From assembly GCF_014839805.1 (NCBI RefSeq), contig NC_051126.1:8564609-8628608 (forward strand): DNA of 64,000 nucleotides, read 5' to 3'. The position numbers and the translations under genes are program-made. The DNA is from Manduca sexta (lineage: Eukaryota > Arthropoda > Insecta > Lepidoptera > Sphingidae). Below are positions 33,784-46,024 of the stretch, in pieces (positions within the stretch are counted from its first letter, which is position 1; every line of letters starts with the position of its first letter). The notes beneath the pieces are model-generated. The model was not told the DNA's origin, ran no database searches, and saw only the letters and a list, made by a program, of their open reading frames with translations.

Positions 33784-34343
33784 TCTATACTATTATATAG
33801 AGCTGAAGAGTTTGTTTGTTTGTATGAACGCGCTAATCCCAGGAACTACCGGTTCAAACTGAAAAAATCTTTTTGTGTTGGATAGCCCTTTGTTTGTGGA
33901 GTGCTATAGGCTATGCATCATCACGCTATACCCCATAGGAGCGGAGCAGTAATGGCTAATCTCAGGAACTATCGGTTCGATCTGAAAAAATATTTTTAAT
34001 GAAACATGTTGCAAAAACGGGGAACATTTATTAGTTTTGAGAGCTTCTGTTGCGTGCGCCGCGTAAACGGTTAGTTATGCAATAATGGTGTATGACGGGA
34101 TTGTTCCTCTTAAAAAGTTGTACAAAAATATATTATAAAACAAAGTCCCCCGTTGCATCTGTCTGCCTGAACGTGTTAAACTCAAAAACTACCCAACGTA
34201 TTAAGATAAAATTTGTTATGGAGACAGTTTGAGACCCTGGGATGAACATAGGCTCCCGATAAAATATAAAGCGTGACTTTAATAATAGAAAACTTTAGCC
34301 CGAAAAACTTTATAACGCGGGCGGACCCGCGGGCAAAATGTAG
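33784..34343 (+). mobile_element. Helitron with a single internal unit
   Basis: It starts A/TCTATACTATTATATAGAG, then AGCTGAAGAGTTTGTTTG and the GCGCTAATCCCAGGAACTAC block with one full unit and the start of a second. It ends ACGCGGGCGGACCCGCGGGC followed by AAAATGTAG/T. The terminal CTAG has mutated to GTAG. Confidence 0.82.
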
Positions 34344-34391
34344 TCAAGTATATAAATTGTATCTTGGGTGATCGTATTAACTCGCAAAACT

Positions 34392-34507
34392 GAAAGACAC
34401 GCCTTAATCCCGATGGATAGAGATGCGGATTGTGTGCTTGTATTTCTGTTTTTTTGATCCGTTCCATGATGTGATACGCGGCAAGTCCACCGCTATGTTA
34501 GGTATAA
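34392..34507 (-). mobile_element. SINE family A fragment
   Basis: CACGCCTTAATCCCGATGG and GATCCGTTCCATGATGTGATA match the body of family A. The tRNA head is missing. Confidence 0.6.
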
Positions 34508-34984
34508 AGTACATAAATCTTAATCGCTCCATCAAGGAAATTGAAACTAGAACTGTTTAACGATGAAGTGCTACCTTTAAACCAAAATCTCTTATAATTT
34601 AATTAAACCAATGTAACGAAAAAATAATAATTTCAAAGTGCCATCTTTAAAACGTGATCATCCTGTTAGCTCAAAAAGTTATTTAATCCCCCAATAACAA
34701 TTGAATTAGGATAATTCGTAGAACATCCAAAAAGACGTTCATTTTTTGTAGTTCTATGAATTAATTCTTATCTCGTTTACTCAATACAATACGGCACTAA
34801 AGTTCAGTGAATAAAATAAATACTCTTTTATGGACGATAAAGATTAAAAAAGGACGGACTAACATCGTGAAATTTCGTCTTTAAGCTTGTTTCATTGATA
34901 TGTAAGAAACGAACTAAGTAAACCCTCAAAAAATTGACCACTAAGTAAAAAAATTAAGTAGATATGCTGCCAATATTTCTTTTT

Positions 34985-35240
34985 TATACGGTGATGGAAA
35001 AGTGACCCCACTGCTCCTGATGGTAAGTGGAGTGGGGTCCAATAGAATGTCGACTGACGAGAGATGATTACCCTTCAGCAGTCGACACAATTATGCCGGC
35101 CTGTTGGAACTGATATACGCAGGCTGATCCCGGAACGCGACACACTTACGTGAGTCACAATGGCGAGTTTTAACACCTTGTGTAAGGTAATCGCTACCCG
35201 GCGGATATAAAATATGTCCTACCACCGGCATGACATGTTT
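34985..35240 (+). mobile_element. Repeat family B, copy 2
   Basis: It contains GACCCCACTGCTCCTGATGG, AGAATGTCGACTGACGAGAG, ATTATGCCGGCCTGTTGGAA, CACTTACGTGAGTCACAATG and TCCTACCACCGG in order. Confidence 0.75.
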
Positions 35241-36086
35241 GTATGTTTATTAGAAATAAACGCAGTAACTGTTGAACGGTTTTTACACCAAAATACTGAA
35301 ATTTACACAAGGATAGACCATATCCTGGATTAACACATTGGCTTATTTTTCTCTTGGTAATTTGCTCCCGTAGGACATACTGGAGCTTTTTAATATGATT
35401 TATTGAATAAATGACACTGGCCTCGCACAGATGATGCTATTAATCGCTAGTGTTTTAGGGACTTTTGTAGCTGAAATGACTTCTTACGCGGTTCGTCCAC
35501 CACGAACAACGCTTAGTTTGATATCATATCATGAGGGCCTATATATTATTATTCTACGATTCCTGTATACAAGAATTAGAAAAAACATAACTTTTGAGTG
35601 CAAAGATAACGAATTTAGACGTTTTTTTCGATAATTAGAACATAGCATTATCATTTTCTTTGTCTTTTTGCTAATATATTATAGTTTTATAACGGGTTAC
35701 TGTTATATGATTTTGTTCTGTTGCGTAGTATTTGTTTTACGCAGTGACAGATTTTGCTTACGGATTCGCAAAGGTTTTTCGCGGAGAAAAAAGCGTTGTC
35801 GGATATGTTATGAAATGGTAACGGTTATGTTGGTTACACCGGTCTTAAAACGAAATTTCGACTCCGAAGTAGTATCAAATTATTCAATGCCATCTCCGTC
35901 ATTAGTCCCCAATTCCAATAAAATAATGCCTAAGCCACTTAAGGAAAGAGTCTGTCGTAGTAGTTCAATATTTTTCGATACTGCCCACTAGTAACAAATT
36001 TTATATTCCTAATAATATGATAAACGCGGAGTCTCGGGGGAATTTTAAAAAGGTAATAAGTAAAAAGATATTACTTTATATTATGA

Positions 36087-37094
36087 CTAGCTTTTGCTCG
36101 CGGCTCCGCCCGCGTTGTAAAGTTTTTCAGGCTAAAGTTTTCCATTATAAAAGTAGTAGTTTCCCGGGAGCCTATGTTCTTCCCAGGATTTCAAACTGTC
36201 TCCATACCAAATTTCATCTTAATACGTTGGGTAGTTTTTGAGTTTAAGACGTTCAGGCAGACGGATGCAGCGGGGGACTTTGTTTTATAATATATTTTTA
36301 TAGAACTTTTTAAGAGGAACAATCCCGTCATACATCATTGTTGCATAACTTTAACCGTTTACGCAGCGCTCGCAACGGAAGCTCTCAAAACTAATAAATT
36401 GTCCCCGTATTTGCAACATGTTTCATTACTGCTCCGCTCCTATTGGTCATAGCGTGATGATATACAGCCTATAGTACCCCGTAAATAAAGGGCTATCCAA
36501 CACAAAACGAATTTTTCAGTTCAAACTGGTAGTTCCTGAGATTAGCCATTACTGCTCCGCTCCTATTGGTCATAGCATGATGATATATAACTTAGAGCAC
36601 TCCACAAACAAAGGCCTATTCAACACAAAAATATTTTTTCAGTTCGAATCGGTAGTTCCTGAGATTAGCCATTACTGCTCCGCTCCTATTGGGTATAGCG
36701 TGATGATATATAGCCTATAGCACTCCACGAACAAAGGGCTATCCAACGCAAAAAGAATTTTTCAGTTTGGACCGGTAGTTCCTGAGATCAGCCATTACTG
36801 CTCCGCTCCTATTGGGTATAGCGTGATAATATATAGCCTATAGTACTCCACGAACAAAGGGCTATCCAACGCAAAAAGATTTTTTCAGTTTGGACCGGTA
36901 GTTCCTGAGATTAGCCATTACTGCTCCGCTCCTATTGGGTAAAGCGTGATGATATATAGCCTATAGCACTCCACGAACAAAGGGCTATCCAACGCAAAAA
37001 GAATTTTTCAGTTTGGACTGGTAGTTCCTGAGATTAGCGCGTTCAAACAAACAAACAAACAAACAAACTCTTCAGCTTTATATAATAGTATAGA
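36087..37094 (-). mobile_element. Longest Helitron, about 1 kb
   Basis: On the minus strand it starts TCTATACTATTATATAAAGC and ends with the hairpin CGCGGGCGGAGCCGCG, AGCAAAAGCTAG and a target T. It carries five 123-bp units plus the CGTCATACATCATTGTTGC and AAAGTCCCCCGCTGCATC blocks of the family. No Rep/helicase gene is present, so it needs a helper. Confidence 0.87.
36425..37040 (-). repeat. Five tandem units of exactly 123 bp
   Basis: Units start at 36425, 36548, 36671, 36794 and 36917 and the array ends at about 37040. The spacing is 123 bp each time. The first two units share GGTCATAGC, while the last three share GGGTATAGC or GGGTAAAGC. Confidence 0.93.
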
Positions 37095-37865
37095 GTATAG
37101 ATTAAGAAAAAATAAAATCCTCGTAGCACTTCGTAGCTCGTAGCCCGTAGTATTATCAACTACGTAAAGCGTAGCGCGATCAATAGCGCTACAAATATGT
37201 AATGGCCCCATTCAATGCAAGTTAATGGTTGTCTGCATAATATATACATGATAAGCAAAAGCGGATATTGTAGCTGCGGTGTAATAATCCTATAAATTAA
37301 TTATTATGAGATTCGTTTTGGGGTCTCAATAATAATAATATGTGGCTTTCAATCAAAGTGTAATGGAATTTACTAAATATGTTGGCATAGTAAGAAAGAA
37401 GATTATATAAGCCCTTCGGCACTGTGCCTTACAAATTGACTTGTAACTTCTTATAATCATCCCATTATTACACACCAACTAAACTAAGGAATCCAGTCCC
37501 GGCCAAAAATATTGTTAAAAATCTATGTGATATGTCGCCTTTACATACTTTGCCAAGCAAAATACAAAAGTGTCTTATGATCCAAAGTTGCTTGTCAAAA
37601 TCAAAGCGACACTAACATAATACAGCTGTATAGTATTTACAATCTAAATTCAAATATGCGGTGGACTAGATACAAAAGTAGTACTACTCGGAGTGCGCTG
37701 AGAGTTCCGTGGTGTGTGGGGTTTAAAACTTACTCGCATACAAATTACTCGCATACATTAGTAGAACCTATAGCTATTTTAGTCGTACAGTATGTTTAAA
37801 AATCACGAAGATACTTCAGTTTAGGACACAGACAGTCACCCCCTTCACTAAACTGACGCGCAAGT

Positions 37866-38062
37866 AGCGCATCCAACCATTGCTATGTGTACTCCGTCCC
37901 ATGATGTGATAGGAGGCGAGCCTATGGCTGTATCAGACGTAAATATAATATCTGTGCTGATAATAGACAAAAAACCCTATATTAAGTATACTTGACTAAA
38001 GTATCGCACCCAAGAACCTCAGCACGGCAGACGCACTGCAACATAACTACGCCACCGAAGTA
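37866..38062 (-). mobile_element. SINE family A, old copy
   Basis: CTCCGTCCCATGATGTGATA, GGAGGCGAGCCTATGGC, CTGTGCTGATAATAGAC and CTACGCCACCGAAG are retained. The tail beyond the GTCCCATG block is missing. Confidence 0.7.
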
Positions 38063-38435
38063 TTTGGATTGACGTCATCTGTTTTACGATTTCACTTTAG
38101 CCGTAACATAAAATGTTTTATTTTGGCTCAGCGAAGTATCACACTCGACCCCGAACGCAGTGCGGTCGAGAGCATTGTATTATCGGCCTGGCAAGAGGCC
38201 TAGTTACACATTGGCAGCCGCAATAGTTGAATTTATACATACTGTGTATAGTTAAGTTGACAAGTTTATTTGTTTGTAACAATTTTTTTTTTTTACTTAT
38301 ATCCCTGTATATCTTTTATAGATCTAAAAAGTATTCCCTGATATTACTTCTTCTTATCTTGGGATCGGGCTACCACACGAACCAAGGGTAAAAGTTAGTT
38401 TTATATGAGACAGAATGAATAATAATAATGATCGC

Positions 38436-38774
38436 TAAGGCGATACCTCAAGGTCCATTTTCATACATTTTGTTTCGGCTTTAATCTGGGTAACTAAACA
38501 AGTATTGGCAAGTAAAGAATTTAAATTCACGTCTAGTTAGTGATTGAAATAATTAATAATCATGGATATTTCTGCCTTTAAAATTTCGTCATATTAAATT
38601 TTAAAGGCAGAAATATCCGTGATTATTAATTATTTTTACATTTTTCTTTCAACTGCGAGAACTAATCACTAACTAGACGTGAATTTAAATTCTTTACTTG
38701 CCAATACTTGTTTAGTTACCCAGATTAAAGCCGAAACAAAATGTATGAAAATGGACCTTGAGGTATCGCCTTAA
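38436..38774. mobile_element. Long fold-back element, copy 1
   Basis: The two arms are near-perfect inverted repeats of about 130-160 bp, starting TAAGGCGATACCTCAAGG and containing GGCTTTAATCTGGGTAAC and CGTCTAGTTAGTGATT. They meet at a small centre with the word TTAAAGGCAGAAATATCC. The left arm lacks a block of about 30 bp, with GTTCTCGCAGTTGAA, that the right arm and the second copy keep. Confidence 0.88.
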
Positions 38775-39392
38775 TATACCATCGGTTAGTGGATTAAAAC
38801 CTCACTAACAAGATATTGGATTACAAATCATTGCATAACAACGCACAGTGGTCAATATCTTGAACGATCAGAATATTATGTTAAAGATCCATAGGGAAAA
38901 TATATATCTAGTTGGTAGCAACTTAAACACCTTTGAAAACTTTCAAGTAAGTCGGTACTATGAGTACAATGATTAATCCTTTTATAATATAGATACTAAC
39001 AAACTTTGTTAAAATGTTTGAATGTTGTCAGGTTATTGCAGTGATATGTTAATTAATCGTTGAATGGATTTGGATGCTAAAACAAACGCTGTATTAACAT
39101 ATAAATTAACTACTTTTTGTTACGTGAAAAATTCATGCGCCAGGTTACTCGCGAGCAAATACTTTTAGGAAATAAAATATTGTGTCTACTTTGTCCAACC
39201 GTTTATTTTACTTATGTTAACAAGCTATCTAAGACATAGTTATCATACGTCAGAGATTTTATTTTCAATAGGGAAGCAACTTGCTCTTTAGCTCCAATAT
39301 TTATTGAGCCCATATTATATTGTACTATAAAGATTATTCTTGTTATGAACAATAGGGGGCATCATAAATTAAATATTTCTATTTTATATACA

Positions 39393-39638
39393 TCCTACTA
39401 ATATTATAAACGCGAAAGTTTGTGAGGATGGATGTATGGATGTTTGTTACTCTTTCACGAAAAAACTATTGGACGAATTTAGATGAAACTTTACAGTAAT
39501 GTTGGGTAACACATAGGCTAAAATTTATAATCATTTTGTGTAATTTGGTCATATATAAAGATACATATCAAGTAAGCCGGAAAACTAATTTATCCCGAAA
39601 AACTCTTTCACGTGGGCGAAGTTGCGAGCAAAATCTAG
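39393..39638 (+). mobile_element. Short Helitron-like element (third subfamily)
   Basis: It starts A/TCCTACTAATATTATAAACG and GCGAAAGTTTGTGAGGATGG. It ends in CACGTGGGCGAAGTTGCGAGC and AAAATCTAG/T, a hairpin followed by CTAG. Confidence 0.75.
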
Positions 39639-40533
39639 TAGTATATAAAATAGAAATATATATGATTGGTCGATGGTTCCAAATTATGAATAAGTATATT
39701 TACCGTAGTGATTTTAATATATGGTTCATTTTAATAATAAATTATAAAACAATTCGAAACGTTAAGCAAAACAAAATAATTTATCAATGTGTTAAATCTA
39801 TCAAAGCTCTTTCATGAATAATATCGATTATCATAAGAAATTGAATCGATAATGCACATCACTAATTGTTTAGTACTGGAGCTGTCAAAAGAAAAATAAG
39901 TGGTTGGACGAAGTATAGTGATTTTGTATGTTATTTTTCCCTTCACCAATGACATCCGATGTTCACCGAAATGAAATTCTGAAATTACTTACAGTGTTGT
40001 AGTGCCGTAAAAATACCCAAAGCAGCGGTACTTAACCACATTTATTTGCACACGCAAACCAAACCGCTTCTGTAAGATTTTTTTAAATTTTCTTTGAAGC
40101 GTACTGCTGCAGCACCTGTACCTACTTAAAGGATGTAGTTAACTTTGTTGAAAAATGTTTTGTTCTGATGTATTATATCTCACTACATCCTTGAGTTTGT
40201 TCGAATACCTATGTTTTTACTTTGCCGACTGAACTTTACATTATAACTTTAAAAGTAGAGATGATTCTAACTAAGAGTAATATTTTGACAAGTGGATTTC
40301 TAGATATTTAATTATAATGATGAGAAATTTCAAAGAGCAGCAAATTCTCAAAAACTACAGAGTAACTCTATAGAATGGAATAAAGAAAACTCAAAACGCT
40401 TCGTCCAAACACGTGTTCCAGACCCGGATTAATTTGGCAATCTGCCGAGTACTTAGAAGTATAACAAAGATGAAACGATGTGATATCCACATCTCACAAT
40501 GCGCGGATTAAGAGATATTCACTAACCGCTATT

Positions 40534-40683
40534 TTGAATAAACGATCCCAATCGCTTTTTTCGATTTATGACGAAAATGGTACGTCCTTTTTGACACGCT
40601 TACAAATGAGTTATTTTGATTGGTTCATTCTCGGAATCAGATTGAAGATTGAGATTGAGATCGATTATTGAAAACGGCTGTAA
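40534..40683. mobile_element. MITE family E, copy 3
   Basis: CGATCCCAATCGCTTTTTTC on the left and GATTGAGATTGAGATCG, TTATTGAAAACGGCTG on the right. The middle TTATTTTGATTGGTTCATTC is as in the other copies. Confidence 0.7.
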
Positions 40684-40736
40684 ACATGTCTTATTTTCGT
40701 TGTTCCAGTATTTATATACGGTAGGACACTAGTGAC

Positions 40737-40985
40737 CACGTTTTTTTATTCAGACACGGCAGTGATCCCACTGCTCCCGATGGTAAGTGGAGTTGAGTCA
40801 AATAGAATGTTGACTAATGAGAGATGATTACCTCTTGACAGTCAACGCAATTACGCCGGCCTGTTGGAACCGGATAGACACAGGTTGATCTCGGAACGCT
40901 ACACACGTACGTGAGCCACTATGTCGGCGTTTTAGCACCTTATACGGTGGCGCACGGTTTTAACACCTTATATGGTAAAGTGTGA
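40737..40985 (+). mobile_element. Repeat family B, copy 3
   Basis: GATCCCACTGCTCCCGATGG, AGAATGTTGACTAATGAGAG, ATTACGCCGGCCTGTTGGAA and CACGTACGTGAGCCACTATG are in the family order. Confidence 0.72.
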
Positions 40986-41727
40986 TTTAAGTAATTATTT
41001 CGTATTATATTCATCTTCATCATTGGACTGTTACATCTATTGTAGATGATTTAAACAGCGTCAACTGTTGGAAGTTGTTTTAAGACATTTTCTTCAATGG
41101 CATAAAGACCAATGCGAGAAGGGCAAATCCAACCTCACGTTATATAGATTTAATTGTCAGAAAATTAGACCCATTATCATCATCATATTAATATGTTAAT
41201 ATTAAAGCTTATACCTACTTCATTTTTTTGTATGAATGATTATATACAGGGAATAAAATTAACATATGATGTGCCGTAAATAAAAATCGTATGATCTTTC
41301 ATCAATACGTTTCAATAATATATTTGACTGTATGAGCCTAAATAATAATGCTTTCCCTCTGTGTAAAAATATTATGAATAAAATTATATAATTATGTTTA
41401 GAGACTTTCCCGCCCTCAAACCCACCACAACTCCTGTAAGCCAGGATCAGCAGTGGCACGCATTTTATGACACCGAGCAGTGAAGCTCGGCGAGTCTCAG
41501 GGAAAACTAATATTTCATTATCCCGCAACGAAATTAATCAAATAGAAAGATAGGGAGGAGTTGGAAATATTTATTGTCCACTTTCCTCCAGAGCAATGCG
41601 GGTGATAAAATCATGATGTAAGGAGGCGATTTAACCTCAAGGATAGGGATGTTTACAACTAGATAAGCTAGTTATAAAGCACCACGGATAAAATTAAATG
41701 AAAGGGTCCTATCACATGAGCTGTTAG

Positions 41728-41955
41728 ATTTGATTACAATAGGCATGGCAAAAACGCCGGAAAGCACGGAAATTCCGTCTAGTCTCAACAAGGTCCATGT
41801 AGTATACAACCCCAGATGTTATTTGCATACCGTTTAACATGATGTTGCGCTCTTCATGCCAGAGACCACACTCTCAAAGTACGTGATGAGCAGATTGTTC
41901 AGCCACGTAACCAGGTGTAGAGCATGGGCACGCAGGAGAATCAACCAGCCTAAAT
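41728..41955 (-). pseudogene. R1/TRAS-type LINE C-terminal fragment
   Basis: On the minus strand one frame reads RLVDSPACPCSTPGY, then AEQSAHHVL, an in-frame stop, ECGLWHEERNIML and MDLVETRRNFRAFRRFCHAY. The CPC...H...C arrangement resembles the zinc-binding C-terminal motif found after the reverse transcriptase in R1-like LINEs. The fragment is short and carries a stop. Weaker related sequence may continue to about 41560. Confidence 0.65.
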
Positions 41956-44072
41956 GAGAACAGTATATAATTGTGTTTGATGGCTCTCTATTCTGTGAAA
42001 TTAAACTTTCAATTACGAAATATTGTGAACGTTAATTACCATTTAGTTGAATTATTTTCTTTATCGGGATTTCTTCTGGTTTTTAGTAAGTACTATCTTA
42101 TATAATAAGTCTTAACTTTGGTCGTCCTAAACAACAGTCGAATTGAACATACGATATCGTGCAAGAGCCACTAACAAGCTTCCAACTGCGAATGGATAAT
42201 CATACTCAATTTAAATGCTTTCAATCTATTCTAGAATGGATTGTGTGACTTTATAGTTATGTTGTCTGCATTTCACCTTGTACCGATATAGCCTATCAAA
42301 TAGGTCACAATAAGTCTGTCAGAATAGCGATATAGTTTATATATTCAAATATAAGTGCATGTTGCGATAATGACCTAATCAACTTGTACATTAGAGTACA
42401 TATGGCAATTTTCTCTATATATGAATATTAGCACGTGGGCTTAAACAAGAGCTAAGGTTAAATACGAAATATATATCCATACAGTGTCTTAATATATATA
42501 TTTCGCTAACTCTTTAGTGGTTGTGTACATTAATGTAAAAAGAAGGTTCTTATAAAAAAAAATATGAAAATTGCATAGAATATCGGAAAATTTCAAAAAA
42601 CTTAACGACTATTTTAACTTCGCGCATTTATTAAATATGAATGTAGCAGAATTTAGCTGCTTTTTATATATATATAAAAAATATATTATATACAATTTTT
42701 CTCTACGTCTGTACGCTACTGAATTCCTCTTAAATCCTTAGATCAGTTTAGAGACAGATTAGATCAGTTTAGATTAGGACAACGTCTGTCGAGGCCACTA
42801 GTGTAATATAAATTAGGCTCCTACAGCGAAATTTATTTATTTAAAGTGTTGACACACTTATATGACAATTAAATATTTAATGTGTAAATAAAAGTAAACA
42901 TACGAATTGATAAGATTACATCGCTTTTGTTTTAATAATTTGCTATTAAAGCGTATATACTTAAATTTCTTTTTTTTTTATTATAGTGGTAGTATTTTGA
43001 AGGCAGTTTCTATTTAAGTTTTCGTATTTGCTTTTTTAGTTTTATTTAACACATCTAGTTTAACCCAATACAAAAATAATCATTATCATCCTACTTTATT
43101 TAAAGGAATTCCCTACTGCATCTTCTATGTTCAAGATCAACTAATGTTCATTTCAATATCTTAGTGTGTTGAAACAATACCGAATCTAAATCAAAAAGAA
43201 TCCTTAAAATTCCTTTTTAATTTTAATTTCTTTTTTGCGACTTCCAAATTACAGGTCTTACTCCAATTCACTTCCATTCAATTTCCAAAAACGTATACGA
43301 AATCCAACGGCAAGAGAATCATTTACTAAACATTAAAAAATAATTTAGATGCATAGAATTGATAATTCTCCTTTGAAGTCGGTAAAAAGATGTTCCCAAA
43401 TCCCTTGCCAGTAGCATAATATGATGTATTGTCGAGGTACAATAAACCACAAGTTTATTGTAAGCAGAAAATCCCTCTGGCGAATAGTATTTATACATTT
43501 ATACTTATTCTCAAGTTTTTTTTTAAAGTTATTTAATGTAAATAACGCAATAACAATTTACAATACATAATGTGACCTACGACCATATATACTTATATAA
43601 TCATATTCATGGCAAAAAAAAGTGATTTAAAAATAGTTTCATAACGGATCTTTCTTTGCTCTAGCAATAAATGACTTTAAATACCTCATCTGATCAACCA
43701 TTTATTTTTATAATTTTTGCATTAGGCATTTTTTTCTCAGCTTTACTAAATGATATTCCTGAGTCAGTTTACCAGGTTGCTTTGTTAAATAATCACTTTA
43801 AAGGTAGAAGAGGATTTATTAAGGCAAAACACCCCCTAGCCTGCAAAATCACTATTTTCCTTTTTTTATCTTATGCCATTATACGTATTAGACGACTATA
43901 TTACTATCAAGTAACTAGATTTTGTTCGCGGCTTCGCCCACGTTAAAAGCCTTACCCGCTACAAAGGTTCCTAAATCACTTTACCAATAGAACACAAAGC
44001 TGTTTGTACAACATCAGCGCCATCTACTTAGTAGCATGTAGCATGATATTATAAAGTAGGATAAAATAAGGT

Positions 44073-44227
44073 CAGTGGCGAAAGGTGAAATTTTCCGAAA
44101 GAGATCCCGACTACACATAGGTAGGTACTAATATGCATGAATTCGGTCTGCAAACCATTTTAATGATAATTAGATTCTACATAAAGGAAGCCGGCAGGAA
44201 TCGGGTTACATGGACCCTTCGCCACTG
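44073..44227. mobile_element. hAT-type MITE, best copy
   Basis: The ends CAGTGGCGAAAGGTG and CCCTTCGCCACTG are inverted repeats. The flanks AATAAGGT (44065-44072) and GATAAGAT (44228-44235) match at 6 of 8 positions, consistent with an old 8-bp hAT duplication. The middle has GCATGAATTCGGTCTGC and TAATGATAATTAGATTCTAC. Confidence 0.8.
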
Positions 44228-45459
44228 GATAAGATGCTCACTTAATATCATGTAACATATTTTCTCTTAGCTCGAGTCTAATTTTAAAACAGGTGGCATC
44301 CATACTCACAACATAATTTAGTCGCGTCCTACTAATGACCGAATATTTGCTCTAAATATAATCAAAACACAATTAATACTCATTTTAATCAAATCTCTGT
44401 ACAATTAAATTTGTTTATATGGCCTTTGAATTTCTATCCGTTTATTTTAAAATCTTAATTTGATGTTCATATTTGGAATATTATTGCCTTTAACAGAAAC
44501 TGTTTGTTTATTTCTATTTTAGATTTATCTGTTTATGACCAGTATAATGCTGATACCACAAATGGTAATCATTAATGAAATTGGTTAATATTTGCGCAAT
44601 TTCAAGATATATATCTGACATTAACTTATTAATTTATTGGCACTCTAATATAAACCTGCGAACTAAATACTCAATATTAACTTCAAAAGTATTTACGTAG
44701 GCTGTAAACAAATTATTATTTTTGATGTTTCATAATTTACTGAATTTGATTATAAATTTCTAAGCTTATGTTCCATTTAGCATAAAGAAAATTAAAATGA
44801 TTTCTTATGTTTACGCGAATTTAGTAAAAAATTGTTTTAGTTTAGAAATTAGTTTAATTTCAAAATTAAAATGGAAGTGGATTAAAGTCGTTTTAATAAG
44901 TACAAGTTACTTTCGATATTTTATTATTTTTTTACAAAACAAGGCCCACACCCCACTCATTCGGCCTTGAGCAATTTGTTATGTACTTAGCGGCGCGCGA
45001 GTTATGTTCGGAAATATTCACAGATTTACGAATAAATTCTTTAAAAATAAATTTAGGTCCATTCGAAAATTTTAAACTACCAAAATATTCCTCATATACT
45101 TGTGTCAGTTGCAAATTGAAATGATTTGTACTTTAGGAGGAGATGCATAGAAGTAACAATTTTATTTGAAAGAAAGAAAAGAAGAAAACACAGATTGGGT
45201 GGTAAACACCATTTACAGTAAATTAAACTTCTTATAACTTAGTGATGTTATTTTAAGCTTTGTCATTATGAATTTAACAAAACAATATCCACATTATACC
45301 AACATTTAAAAAAGCAAACGAGATATCATGTTATGTAGAAATATGTTAAATGTTTTATATATATTTTTGAATATATAGCATCTAAAAATACGGTTAGCAC
45401 GCCGTTTCTAGTTTTAACTGGGGTTAGGGCCTCAAGATTAAGATGCTAATAACATATTT

Positions 45460-45706
45460 CGCACTCTTAATAAAATAATGACCTATTTCAAAATTGCCAA
45501 TTTGTGGGAATCGTCAAACAACCAATTTCTGTTTGCGACCTTTTAGTTTATTCCCTTTTTTTCATGCTATGGGTTTCATATTTTACATATCTTTAATAAG
45601 CTTAATTTTATAGCAACTTCAAAAAAAGTAGCAAACAAAAAATAGTTTTCCGACGACTGCCACAAATTAACAATTTTGAAATAGATCATTATTTTATTAA
45701 GAGTAC
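45460..45706. mobile_element. MITE of about 250 bp, copy 2
   Basis: The ends CGCACTCTTAATAAAATAAT and ATTATTTTATTAAGAGTAC are inverted repeats. Its interior is the reverse complement of the copy at 7753-8002. Confidence 0.8.
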
Positions 45707-45833
45707 AATATGTATTTCCTATAAAATACCATATTAAGAAAGTATTTTATTTGGTACTTTCGAAATCTTGTTTTATACTTTAGTTATGAAAGTACCACAG
45801 TATGTAACTGAAATAATATTAATGTCTATATAC

Positions 45834-46024
45834 CTACTAATATTATCTCACTTTTATTGGTCTTCGCTGAAGGTGTCTGAAATAATAAGTTTAATAATAA
45901 GAAGAGTATATTTGTTGCTAATCTCACGAACTACTCGTTCGAATTAAAAAAATCTTTTCATCGGAAGGATATAGGCTACTTTCTATCCCGAAAACTTCAC
46001 GCGGACGAAACCGCGGGCTTAAAT
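45834..46024 (+). repeat. Helitron relic
   Basis: CTACTAATATTATCTCAC at the left, GCTAATCTCACGAACTACTC in the middle, and the hairpin-like CACGCGGACGAAACCGCGGGC at the right, with the CTAG end lost. Confidence 0.6.

Noticed and set aside
35668..35991. 107-codon plus-strand frame with a hydrophobic start and a basic stretch
   Set aside because: No recognised domain, no splice context and ordinary AT-rich composition; probably chance.
44932..45114. 60-codon minus-strand frame (YEEYFGSLKFSNGPKF)
   Set aside because: No family recognised and no neighbouring exon in phase; kept out for lack of support.
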